From contig CM060183.1 of NCBI GenBank assembly GCA_030549335.1, positions 27,789,052 to 27,853,051 on the forward strand: a stretch of DNA of 64,000 bases, given 5' to 3'. This document shows positions 35,700 through 46,299 of the stretch, in pieces. This DNA is from Pontederia crassipes. Taxonomy: Eukaryota > Streptophyta > Magnoliopsida > Commelinales > Pontederiaceae. Within the stretch, counting starts at the first letter, position 1; each line of letters opens with the position of its first letter. The translations under genes and the position numbers were made by a program. The notes under the pieces were generated by a model. That model searched no databases, had not been told where the DNA came from, and saw only the letters and a list, made by a program, of their open reading frames with translations.

Positions 35700-36204
35700 C
35701 AATTCCTCTCCCTCTTCGGTCTCTAGCTAGCTCTTTGTCCCTCTGTCTTCCTTTCTCTCTCCGCTCCGCATTCCAGAGAGGGAGAGGGGGAGAGAGGGAG
35801 GGAGGGAGAGGGAGACGACGCTGTCCGCAAGATCATCTCTTGTAGTGTAGAGAGGCAACAAAAGCGGCGGGAAACATGGGCGGGGCAAAAAGACTAACCG
35901 TATTGGAAAACCGGTTCGACAAGTCCGAATCCAGTGGTCCGGTCCACTGGATACGATCGGACGAGCGAACTCGGTCGATCAAGATTTGGCGAGATATCGC
36001 TTGCTCATGGATTAGGAGGACATCGGGCCGCCCAACAGAATCAGCTTTTACGCCAAGCTTGCGACGGGACTGCAACTGCACGAGAGAGTGGGTGGAGCCA
36101 TGGAGTGTGCGATATTTGTGTTGTTTTTGTTCAGGTCATAATATATACATACGACCTTTTCCCTTTTGTTGTGGATTCCTTACTTTTTTTTTCTAAAACA
36201 AAAG
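35700..36204. promoter_or_regulatory. Upstream region of TSR2, GA-rich
   Basis: A purine-rich tract (GAGAGGGAGAGGGGGAGAGA-like) at about 35,770-35,815 reads as a CT-rich leader on the TSR2 strand. Frames at 35,833-36,224 overlap on both strands and show no domain; I do not call them genes. Confidence 0.4.
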
Positions 36205-36560
36205 GTGAATATTCAATAAATTGACCAGAGACGTTCGAATACACGAAGAATATTTTGCAACGGACTCTCCTCTCAAAAAGACTCAAAAGAAGTCATTATT
36301 CTATCTAAGTTAGCCAAGATATCTGCTATGATATCCGCTGTCGCATTAGCTTCATAATTACAAATAAATTATCAAAAGTGGTTCTTATGTGCCATATGTC
36401 TTTAATAATGTTCCATAACTGGCATGGGCATTTGAATTTGCGATTGATAATTTGACGATGACTAATCTTATTCCAGACATACATTGCACAGGTCGCAAAG
36501 CGCACCACAAGCCTCCATGAACAGCACGAATTTACCACGATATTTGATATCTGCAACCAT
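36205..36560 (-). mobile_element. LINE relic: 3' RNase H end
   Basis: Minus-strand translation in shifting frames gives the C-terminal part of a plant L1 LINE RNase H domain: an Ile-Ile-Lys-Asp-Ile-Trp stretch after PCQLWN, then EANATADIIADILANL and a SPLQNILRVF-like tail. The larger LINE at 51.7-52.1 kb has PWQLWTIVFELWDIIKTF and NLAVDHLANMGR at the same places. It is a 5'-truncated, decayed copy. Confidence 0.65.
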
Positions 36561-36607
36561 AAAATTTTCGTTAGAAGAGCCCTTCTCCCTTAGCCTCGGA
36601 CGTCCTT

Positions 36608-36639
36608 ATAAATAGTTTAGGACGTCCTAAACTATTTAT
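36608..36639. repeat. Perfect 32-bp palindrome
   Basis: A spacer-less inverted repeat centred on GGACGTCC at 36,620-36,627; each arm contains TAAATAGTTTAGGAC or its complement. The left arm resembles a TATA box (TATAAATAG). A third GGACGTCC-like CGGACGTCC lies 20 bp upstream. Confidence 0.9.
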
Positions 36640-37106
36640 TCATTCTTTCATCAATTCCTCGTGTTGGGTAACAATTTAATCGGAATTCTCGTTGATAAAA
36701 GAGAAACAAAATGGCATTCGCACTACCCCATGACTCCTTGAAACCGCGGATCGAGAACAAACGAACCCCCCACCGTTTATTTTTTGAATGGCACTTCTAC
36801 AGGTGGATGAAAATTTAGTTTCATCTACATGTACAAAAAAATCGACGAAGATCAATGTTTTATTCATGTTTAAAATTATTAACGTTTCAATGAATTCAAT
36901 GTTCAAATGCAAACGAAATAAGTTATTAATAATTTTAAAATTCAAACTTATCGGCTCCTGTTGATTTGGAAAGATAATTGGGCCTGTCAATTATTGTGTC
37001 AACGAATTGTTGACTTCAATTTGAGAGGGCTTATTGATGCCGCATACTGTAAACACTAATTGCCTGTAACATTAACCGGCCACCGCCTCACCAAATCGTG
37101 GAGTTC

Positions 37107-37243
37107 TACGTGTCACATTCCGGCAAGTCCCTACGCATGCAAAACGAGCTCTGCCTCAACGCGCGTCAGCAATTTCTACGGGGACGCGTGGACGATTCGT
37201 GAACAGGATCGTGTCCGACTTTGTAGCTCGAGCAATCTATAAA
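37107..37243 (+). promoter_or_regulatory. Promoter of first SMP gene
   Basis: Contains an ABRE-type TACGTGTC (37,107), an RY-type CATGCA (37,136), an ACGCGTGG coupling-like motif (37,184) and a TATA box TATAAA (37,238), 84 bp before the ATG. The ABRE plus RY combination is typical of abscisic-acid and ABI3-class seed promoters; function here is inferred. Confidence 0.55.
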
Positions 37244-37321
37244 CACCGACAACTAGCAGGTAAGATTTCGTTACCACCGGACGTTTGGTGTGTTGTTACT
37301 TGTTACATGTACTTCAGCAAC

Positions 37322-37884
37322 ATGAACCAAGAACAACCAAGGAGAACTGATCATCCAAGTTGGAGCGTAGATCCGGGCGCTGGAAAGGACGTCCCTGCGA
37401 CGGAGCACGTCGCGATGTGGACGGACAAGATCACCGTTGGCGAGGTGCTGGAAACCGTCGGGAGAACGGCCGGCGACAAGCCGGTCGACCGCACTGACGC
37501 CGCAGCGATCGCCGCGGCCGAAGCGACGGCAAGCGGGCTCAAAGTCACGCTGCCGGGCGGCGTGGCGGCGGCCGCGCACCTGGCAGCCGATTCCAACACC
37601 TGGGCGACGCAAGACGAGTACAAGACAAAGCTCGCCGACGTCCTGGGGGTACTACGCATGCATGTGCCAGTGGCTATATGTTGCATGTGTTTGTAAATGC
37701 ATGACACCATTAATGACATGCGCAGGATGCGTTGGAGAGGCTTCCGGCGGATAAAGCGGTGACGAGGGAGGACGCCGTGCGAGTTGCGGCGGCGGAGATT
37801 CGCGCCACGCCGGAGCTGGAAACCCGACCAGGCGGTGTAGCCGCTACGTTTCGGACAGCTGCGCGGCTCAATGAGGGGGCTTAA
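37322..37884 (+). CDS. LEA protein, SMP family, short two-domain paralogue
   Basis: Seed maturation protein-type LEA of 161 aa, expected to be a soluble Ala/Gly-rich protectant accumulating in drying seeds. Exons 37,322-37,648 and 37,726-37,884, with a 77-bp GT-AG intron in phase 0. Two SMP domains: about residues 36-94 (DKITVGEVLE, then DAAAIAAAEA and LPGGVAAAAH) and 101-159 (TKLADVLG, AVTREDAVRV, RPGGVAATF, AARLNE). Family members usually have three SMP domains in three exons, as the two neighbours do. Here the conserved start MNQEQPRR is joined directly to what is exon-two sequence in the neighbours, so the first SMP domain and first intron are missing. Coding GC is high. It looks intact and has its own TATA box, so a functional short form is plausible. 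Confidence 0.85.
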
Positions 37885-38239
37885 GGCGTTCGTATAGGGG
37901 GCCGCCCGCTGCTGACTTGCAGTATCTAATATGGCCGTCGGTGTTAATCGATGTAGCGTATGAACTATGAATAGAAATTTCTTTTTCAGTGTAGTGAACA
38001 GAATCCTCTTAGCTTAGGAGACTTTTGGAATAATCTGGAAACCAACTCGAACCACCAGCTGACCTGAACTTTCGAGGTCAAATCAAGCATGCAAACTAAC
38101 GACCCACTTGGAATCAGGTCGTATTTGGAATCAGGTCATCAGGGTTTTGATTTTGGTGGAATTCGTACTGTAGCGGAACTTTTCTTTTTACTGACCAGCG
38201 TTTAGATTTTGGTGGAATCGTAGGAGACCTTTTTTTTTT

Positions 38240-39250
38240 ACTGACGTCATTTTTCTAATTTTCTTTCTCTCACACATTTTTTATTAAATATTTAATTAAT
38301 TAAATATGCATATTTATAATAAAATATCATTATAATATTATTTATCATTTTAATAAAAATATTTTATTGAATATATTTAACTTTTAAATGATTTTTTTTG
38401 TATTTAAATAATATATTGTTAACGATTTTTTTTATTTATATTTATTTTTTGTTATATTTTATATTTATCATATTATTTTTAAATTTGAAAATTTATTAAA
38501 ATTATTTCATTATTTTATTTTATCACATTATTATTTTATTTTTTATCATTAATTTTCATTTCATCATTCAAACATGTCGAACTAATTTATTAATTTAATT
38601 ATTCACAAAAACAATTAAGGGATCGTTTGATAATTGAAATTGAACTTTAATTATTTGGGAAGTGCAATCGGGTGGAATCTTTCATTGGATTGTCTAAACT
38701 ATCCATCATGGCCGGGTTTTCAATTATGAATCAAATAGGTTCTAAATTTCATATATTCGAACTAATATAATAATTTAATTATTCACTGAAAAGTTGGTAG
38801 AACTTTAGTTTTAAATTTGATAGAACTCTATTTCCTTAAGTAAATAATTGAATTGACAAATTAGTTCGAAATCTATGTTTGAATAAAGTGAAATTTGATG
38901 TGAAAGAATGATGTGATAGAAAAAGTAGATGTGATGAATTAATTTTAAAAATGTTCGAATTAAAAATATGTATAATAAATTTAGAGTATAGGGTTTAGGA
39001 TTTAGAGTTTATTAAAAAATTTAAAAATAAATGTATATTAAAAATATATTATTTAAATATAAATAATTATTTTTTAATAATTTACATTTAGTGGAATATT
39101 GGTTTTTTAATAAAATAATGAATAATAGATAATATTATATTAATTCTTTATTACTAATATTTGACATATAATACATAAAATTACTATATATAAGATAGGT
39201 AAAAAGAAGAAAAAATTAAAAAAAAAGAATTCGCAAAATAAAAAAAGTCA
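38240..39250. repeat. Possible foldback (long inverted-repeat) element
   Basis: CATTCAAACATG/CGAACTAATTTATTAATTTAATTATTCAC around 38,563-38,605 recurs inverted around 38,840-38,895. More distant AT-rich flanks (a T-rich 5' side with TCTAATTTTCTTTCTCT and an A-rich 3' side) also look inverted. The middle holds GGGATCGTTTGATAATTG. Base composition makes chance similarity likely in the outer arms; only the inner arms are convincing. Confidence 0.35.
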
Positions 39251-41284
39251 CCTCGTTTGCAAAAAAGAAGTAGAACTAGCTAGGCGGAAGTTTCATCGCA
39301 ATTATTGTAGTTTAGTTCCGCATCATATGCTGATTCTACCTAGTTTCATCTGTCAAATGGCCTCGAGAATAACTAGGGAACTAGCTCAAATAGTTAAGTA
39401 ATATTAATATCATTATTATGAAATTAACATGACATTTAAAGAACTTAAGCATGTTCAATGTTCAAAATTCTTTTGCCGTGAGTTATCATTGATTCTTAAT
39501 TGTTCATACGGGATTTAAATACTATTGAAGTTTTTTAGTTGCAATATGGCTATTGATTATTCATATACGGATTTAGAGTTAGTTACAGTATATAAACGTA
39601 TAATAGACATTTAACATACATGATATTAATTATTTTAAAAAAAAATAAGCATTCATGACATAATATTCATACAACATAAATATTATGCATTCACGACATA
39701 CATATTCATTCAGCGTATCATTTAATGTATCATAATTATAGGTATTTTCTTTCATTTAATACAATAATTTTAGAGCATCTTTATATATAGTACATTTATT
39801 TTATAGATTTAATTTTTTACTTTTTTGTTATTATTAGAATTTCTGCCCAAGAGTATGCATTAAACGAACGCACGAAAAAGTTAAGGCGACATATAATTTT
39901 ATTAGATGAAAAATAAAAAATAATTATAAATCATATTATTTTTTGTTCAGACTCTTAAAAAGTTTATATAGACACTTTTTTTATAAATAATAGAAATTAT
40001 AGATATTGAAAATTTATATTAATGCATCGGACACTTATTTCGTGATAAGAAAATAAATTAATTCTCAATCATATATAAAATATGCCATATAATTAATTTT
40101 AGTATGAGCTCCGTCCTCTAAGGATTCAGAATTCTTTAGATCTCTCTTGACCCCATAGGCTCGTTAATTCCGTAGTGTGAATGTGCATTTTACTTCAGAA
40201 TGTCTCAAAGTTCGAGCGAGGTTTTAATTTAAGTAGAATTAAATATTATTAACCGTTATCATAAGAGTTATTTTACCATTCTTTTTCGTTTGGACTCACT
40301 TTTTTCTTCTTTATTTCATCTTTTTCATAATATTAATTTTTTTCCATTTTAACTTAAATTGAATAATTAAGATTAGGTAGGTCACAGGAGTTGTTTCATG
40401 CTCTACTAACGAACATCTTATGAAATACATATATAGATAATTTAACTTCTCTTCAAAACAAAATGGAAATACGTATATCATGATGGTAAAGAATCTTTTC
40501 ATTTTTTTAGAATACTCGTATTTGATTTGAATTTATTCTGAGAAAACACGCTCTTTGAAGCACATACACCTAAATGGAAAATTTTACTTTCCAATTGTTA
40601 GTCCGTTGCATAAAAAATACATTATTTAATGTCATGATACATTATGTATAAATAATACACCAACTTCTTATCAGACATTTTCATCTTCTAAAATTATTTG
40701 TGGCTTTGTATGACAGTTAATGTGTAGATAAATAATCAATCATGATTTGTTGTTATAAAGTTCATAAAATATACTAATAAAATATTATAAATAAACACAT
40801 ACAGTATATTTAAAATATATTAATATTTTAAGAAAAAATACAATATTAGAATATTCATACATAAATAACATAATATAATCACTTTTAAAATTGGGCAACC
40901 GTGACATACTTAATTCGATATATAAATATACATGTTGAATGATTCTATTTTATTTTTGCTAGAATTTCAAAGAAATTACATAAAAAATTGGGTGTCTTTA
41001 TTATCACTCGAGAAAATATTATTATTATTCCATTTTATTAAATAAGAGTAAAAATGTTCAGCACTAACTTATAAAAGAGTGACATTTGTACTTTTGCGCT
41101 ACGTTTGGATAATAATTTCAATGGCTTAATTGCTTAATTCTGGCAAACATCAACGCAAGTTTCTACGAATCCCATTAAAACTTTAGTTCAATCAACGCAT
41201 GAAATCCCCATTTGTTCTTGTCGAAAAGTTCTCACTGTTGTTGAGAATTTTCAAGTTCTCGCATAGAGCGAGGACGACACCTTT

Positions 41285-41775
41285 TTTATTTACTTTTTAT
41301 TTTTTTTTCTTTCCTTTCTTTTTTGCTTTTAATTAATATTTAATATATATATATATATAATTATTTATTAATACATTATTATTCATTTTATAAAATAATT
41401 TATTTAATTCAATATTTATTTTTCTGAATAATTATTATACTTTAATTAGTATTATAGTGCAGTAAAACATTATTAAATATTTATTGTTAATATTATTTGT
41501 TAAGCTATTTTTATATTATATTAAATAATAATAAATTATAAGATAATAAATTAATATTTTCATATTAAGAAATAAATATATATTTTACTTTTTTATTTTC
41601 TTTATTTTTTCATTTAATTATTATTTAATCTATATATAATTAATTATTTATTAATACATTATTATTAAGATTAAAAATACATTATGTAAATCAACATTTA
41701 TTTTTAATTATTTATTATACTTTAATTAGTATTATAGTATAAAAATATTATTAGTTATATATATTATTATTAGTT
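41285..41775. repeat. Direct duplication of an AT-rich segment, about 280 bp apart
   Basis: About 160 bp at 41,331-41,490 recurs at 41,614-41,770; both contain ATTATTTATTAATACATTAT and ATTATACTTTAATTAGTATT. A T-rich lead-in precedes each copy. Confidence 0.6.
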
Positions 41776-42774
41776 AATAATTAAGAATTTTTTATTTATT
41801 ATAATTTTATACCTCATAAATAGTAAAGTATATTATTAATTCTTATTTTTCATCCAAACATCCACTAAAATTTTTCTATCAAATAAACTTTTTAAATTCC
41901 CATCTTACATTTTTCATCCAAATACCTAACATAAAGTTTTACATCTAATCTATTAATTCTCGAGAACTAATAAGAACTTAAGTTCTCGTCGTTAGAATAG
42001 AATTTTACAGTTTTTTATATTTTTAAATTTATTTTCTTGGAAATTCATACAATTAATACAAACCCAAATTACATAAATGTTTTTACATATTTTATTTTTT
42101 TAAATTTTTTTCTTGGTAATTCATACAATTACCACAATCTCAATCTATTTTTATATATTATATTATGGTAAAATATTAAAGTATTAATAACTTTTTAAAA
42201 CATATCGTTTTCAGGAGATTTTTAGAAAAAAAAAAGCAAAATAAATTTCTAATTACTCCATATTTTTTACACCTAATTCGATTTTTTTTTAAAATTATGA
42301 TATATTTTACAGATTCATCTCAAGAAATCAGATGAATCGAAATTATTAAGAATTATACTTCGAGGAATTTTCGATTATATATTATTCTAATTATTGAATA
42401 AATAAAACTCGTTCAAATATTTGTTGAAATATCAAATAAAAAGGATACCAGTCGCATAAATTTAATAATATGCTGTAATATAACAATCTATTTGTATTTC
42501 ACATATGAATATGTTCTCAATGTGTTTGAAATTTATTATTCTTTAATTAAATAATTAGTAGACTTGGACGTAAAAATAAAAATAAGAGTAACTCTTAAAT
42601 TATTTTGAATGCAATAAATTAACTATTAATAGACACCTGACTAATGATTATAAATGCTTAACACTCACAAAAATTCTTATTTAAAAATATTTAAATAAAT
42701 ATATAAAGTTACTATTAAATTTAACGGGGTCACATACTAGTATCTTGTAAGGAAGAGACTGTTGTGCACTCTGT

Positions 42775-43143
42775 TCTGGTGCACTCTGATCTGATTTGTT
42801 TGTCATGTTCTTTTGTATTTCTGTTTTTGTTCGGTATACTGTAGCATACATATTGTAGTATACTTACGGCTAATGTACACATGAGTGACTCCATATATAC
42901 ATGAAAAAGCCATATCTCCTCGGTGAGTTGAGACATTTTTCGGCCAACTCTGGTGCACTCTGATCTGATTTGTTTGTCATGTGCTTCTCATGTGTTCTTT
43001 TGTATTTTTGTTTTTGTTCGGTATACTCTAGCTGTAGCATACATACTGTAGTATACTTACGGCTAATGTACACATGAGTGACTCCATATATAAATGAAAA
43101 AGCCATATCTCCTCGATGAGTCGAGACATTTTTCGGCCAACTC
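42775..43143. repeat. Recent tandem duplication, 174- and 195-bp copies
   Basis: Copies at 42,775-42,948 and 42,949-43,143 are nearly identical from TCTGGTGCACTCTGATCTG through TTTTTCGGCCAAC. The second carries two small insertions (about 11 and 6 bp), each an imperfect duplication of adjacent sequence. A partial TGCACTCTGT lies just before copy one. No convincing coding sequence. Confidence 0.9.
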
Positions 43144-44200
43144 TCTTCCATCTCAAAACTTATCAAAGACGAGTCCCTTTACTAGCAATGCCATAATTTC
43201 AATAATTGATTTGACTTAATAAAATATTATTTTAAATTTTAGGTGAGATTTTACTTTTTAAATTTAATTTTTTAATCGTTTGAATTTTTTGGGTGTTGGT
43301 CCGATTTCTTTCGCTCCTAGCTACCTCTAACCAACATTAACAATTCACCAAAGGAAAAATATTTGTGTACCTATTTGTACCTTGTGAGAACAGTGTTAGA
43401 GAAGTTTCCGATCAACACTTGAGCCGACTGAACCGAAAATGCATATCAAAATTCCTAGTAATGCATGTTCTGACCATCCTACCTATTTGTACCATCCTAC
43501 TGTCAAAGTTTTTTTGCAACGATCCTGTGAAAATAAGAGGAAGAAGAATTCGAAACATTATGAACGAACTGACTAATATTTCAATCCAACCAAAAATATT
43601 ATTCGTTTTAAATTTTTAATTTGCACGAATTTAAAATAAGAAAAATAAAAGATAGAGACTATCTCCTTATTTTATTCAAATTGAACTATTCAAGCAATAT
43701 CATTCGTACACTTTCTTTGGATATTTAGTAAAGAATCGTCCAAAATGGAAATCAACTTACACGCATCTTATATATAGAAGTTGAAATATAATGTAATGAT
43801 ATAAAAGATGTTACAAATGAATCGATATAAAACTTCTAAGTCGGAATCGGACGCCTTAGCCTCATGAACTCGGAATATGTCGATGATCTGCTTCGTACTC
43901 TAACAGTCACATCACAGATCAATCAACCTCGAATAATCTTCATATTTTTTTAGAAAATGAACTGTTCACAATAAAAGATTCATAGTTTGAAATCTTTATT
44001 ACGAAAACTAGAACCGAAGTTGACAATTAGATAGTACGATTATGATTCAAGAAAAAAAAATGAATAAATGAAATTAAAACTATGTATAAATGTAAAGCCC
44101 TTTGAAAAAAAAGGCGCTTGTGACATTGTGGATACTTGACAGACGCGATAAAACTAAACATTTCTCCGCTTTCAATAATAATATTCTTTGAGAAAAATGT
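43144..44200. other. Spacer, nothing recognised
   Basis: AT-rich DNA. The frame at 43,365-43,619 has no recognisable feature. Confidence 0.5.
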
Positions 44201-44201
44201 A

Positions 44202-44557
44202 TATGTAGAGCATTGAATATAAAACGGGTGTAGAACGTTAATTTTATTTATTAAATTAATAAAATAATTATATATTAATTTTAAATATATGTTAAATAGT
44301 AAAGATAATTAAAATTAAGATCATCGGATTATCCGATCATCGTGATCAAATCATATTAACAAATATGACTAATTCAACGATTGTAATTTATTTGGCTTTA
44401 GATGATACATTTTTATTATCAAATTATTCAAATAAATATATATTATTTCATCTAAGAAGTATATAATTAATTTGATGATGAATTAGAATCATTAAATTAA
44501 TTAAATGATAAAAAATAAACGTTCTACATGAAGGTATAGAATATGGTGTTCTACATA
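44202..44557. mobile_element. MITE-like element with about 50-bp terminal inverted repeats
   Basis: The left end reads TATGTAGAGCATTGAATATA then GTGTAGAACGTTAATTTTAT. The right end, inverted, reads TATGTAGAACACCATATTCT then CATGTAGAACGTTTATTTTT. The TGTAGAACGTT motif appears in both arms. About 356 bp, AT-rich, no frame. Target duplication not resolved, so the superfamily is left open. Confidence 0.55.
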
Positions 44558-44918
44558 CTCATTAACCTCATATTCTTTATATTCTTTTATCAAAAGAAGT
44601 AATAAATAAATACTTTCACTATTTCATATGTAGAAAATTTTGTGAAAAATTATATCCATTATAATCAGACGTGTGAACACATCAAATTGGTGAAATTCAA
44701 ATTCGATAACAGACATGAAATTTCAACTTATAATCAACAACATATATACATGATTGGATGAATGATCGGCGCTACTTTCTCACTTTTGAATCACCGCCCA
44801 AAAAAAATATTTGGAACGCAAAAGATGACGCCTCCAAAACAAATGCCACCGCCGATCATTTCGGAGCAAGCGGCAAAAGATGACGGCTTAGGCGCCGCCA
44901 ATCCGCAGTTCACTGTAC

Positions 44919-45029
44919 CTACGTGTCCTTTTCTGTACTTATGTGTCCTTCCCAGCGGTCTCCACCGCTATATCTGGGCCACGTCTCTCCCGCTCAACCG
45001 CCAAGAACTCCTCAACTTCCACATATATA
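44919..45029 (+). promoter_or_regulatory. Promoter elements of second SMP gene
   Basis: ABRE-type CTACGTGTCC at 44,919-44,928 and a TATA-like TATATA at 45,024-45,029, about 126 bp before the chosen ATG. This placement puts the transcription start downstream of the upstream in-frame ATG at 45,039, which favours the start at 45,155. Confidence 0.5.
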
Positions 45030-45154
45030 CAAGAATCATGGTGCAACATGCAAGGCAAGGCGAATCTAATACTGTGATGATTACAAGTGCACGAAGCGTC
45101 GCACGGTTCTGTGGTCGACGTAGTCTTCTCGCCGGTTTCGAAAGCACCAGGAAC

Positions 45155-46299
45155 ATGAGCCAGCAGCAACCAAGAAGGCCCCTTCAGGGCTCGGATGAAG
45201 GCCAAGGTCGTGAACAGGGCGCCCCGATCAAGTTCGGCGACGTTCTTCCGGTAACAGGAAAGCTCGCGGACCAGCCGGTTGCACCTAGGGACGCGGCGAT
45301 GATGCAGTCGGCAGAGAGCACCGTCCTCGGCGAGATACCCAAAGGTGGCCCCGCGGCCGCCATGGAGTCCGCCGCCATGCGCAACGAGCAACGCGGTTAT
45401 GTGGGCCACGGTCAGATAAGCGGGATCACGGCCCAGGAGGGCGTTTCCGTCACCGAGACGGACATCCCCGGCCAGCCGGGGAAACGTCTCGTCACCGAAT
45501 TCGTCGCCGGCCAGGTACTGCGTAAATGTGTACCCCATTATGTTTACATTGGTCTTTAAGGCTTGGAGCTCTGACCGAATGTTATCCATGCATGTTGTGT
45601 GATGACAGCCAGTGGGCCAATACGTGGTCGACGCTGGAGTCCGAGGCGGTCAAGGTGGCGGCGGAGGTGGTGACATCGGAGACCTCCCGGGGGTAGACAT
45701 CGGGACGGCGTCAACGTGGACCCAGAAGATCACAATGGGGGAGGCGCTGCAAGCGGCCGCCGCGACAGCGGGCGACAAGCCCGTCGAGGCGAGTGATGCC
45801 GCCGCCATCCAGGCGGCGGAGTCCGCGGCGGCCGGCATAAACGTCAAAGGCGGCCTTGCTGCGGCAGCGCAATCGGCAGCTGCTGCAAACGCCGGTCGCG
45901 AGGGCGACAAGGCTAAGCTCGGCGATGTACTTGAAGTAAGTAATCTTCTTTTTTTTTTCCCTCACCGGGTAGGTGAGGAAATTGACATGTATGGTGTGGG
46001 AGTGCATGATATACAAGATGACGCAGTAGCATTGTGACCTCTCGTAACATATAATGTTTGCTTACAACAGTTCATGTTACCCATAAGTACACTGAAAAAG
46101 TCATATATGTGCAGTCGTTTACATCTCCATCTTGTGCCAGGACGCATCTTTGAGGCTTCCGGACGACAAGGACGTGACGAGGGAGGACGCGGAGAGGGTC
46201 ATGCGCGCGGAGATGCACAACAATCCGGACATGCAGACCCACCCCGGCGGTGTTGCGACCAACGTCGTCGCAGCTGCGCGTCTTAATGAAAGACGTTAG
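45155..46299 (+). CDS. LEA protein, SMP family (three SMP domains)
   Basis: Seed maturation protein-type LEA of 281 aa. Exons 45,155-45,514, 45,609-45,935 and 46,141-46,299, all GT-AG introns in phase 0. The start is set by the conserved MSQQQPRR. SMP domain one about residues 25-80 (IKFGDVLPVTGKLADQPVAP, then MMQSAE and GGPAAAMESAA), two about 160-217 (ITMGEALQAA, AGDKPVEASDAAAIQAAE), three about 221-280 (AKLGDVLE, VTREDAERV, HPGGVATNVVAAARLNE). A VTETDIPGQ then VTEFVAGQ linker ends exon one, as in the family, and a Gly-rich run follows. Expected role: desiccation protection of cell contents during seed drying; abscisic-acid control is inferred from the promoter. The reading frame stays open for 131 codons upstream of the ATG, which is unusual. 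Confidence 0.9.

Larger units (their letters stand above)
37885..42774. other. Gene-free AT-rich region between SMP genes
   Basis: About 4.9 kb of strongly AT-rich DNA. It holds a possible foldback element (38.24-39.25 kb) and a duplicated AT-rich segment (41.3-41.8 kb), listed separately. Open frames such as 40,311-40,502 are low-complexity and not supported as genes. Confidence 0.6.

Noticed and set aside
35833-36224. Frames of 82-106 codons on both strands upstream of TSR2
   Set aside because: Mutually overlapping, no recognised domain, no splice or start context.
37271-37719. Antisense frames over the first SMP gene
   Set aside because: GC-rich codon usage keeps antisense frames open; the sense strand has domains, splice sites and TATA box.
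41090-41890. Possible MITE bounded by GTTTGGAT and ATCCAAAC motifs
   Set aside because: Only the short motif is inverted; arms do not extend convincingly and the interior is explained by a direct duplication.
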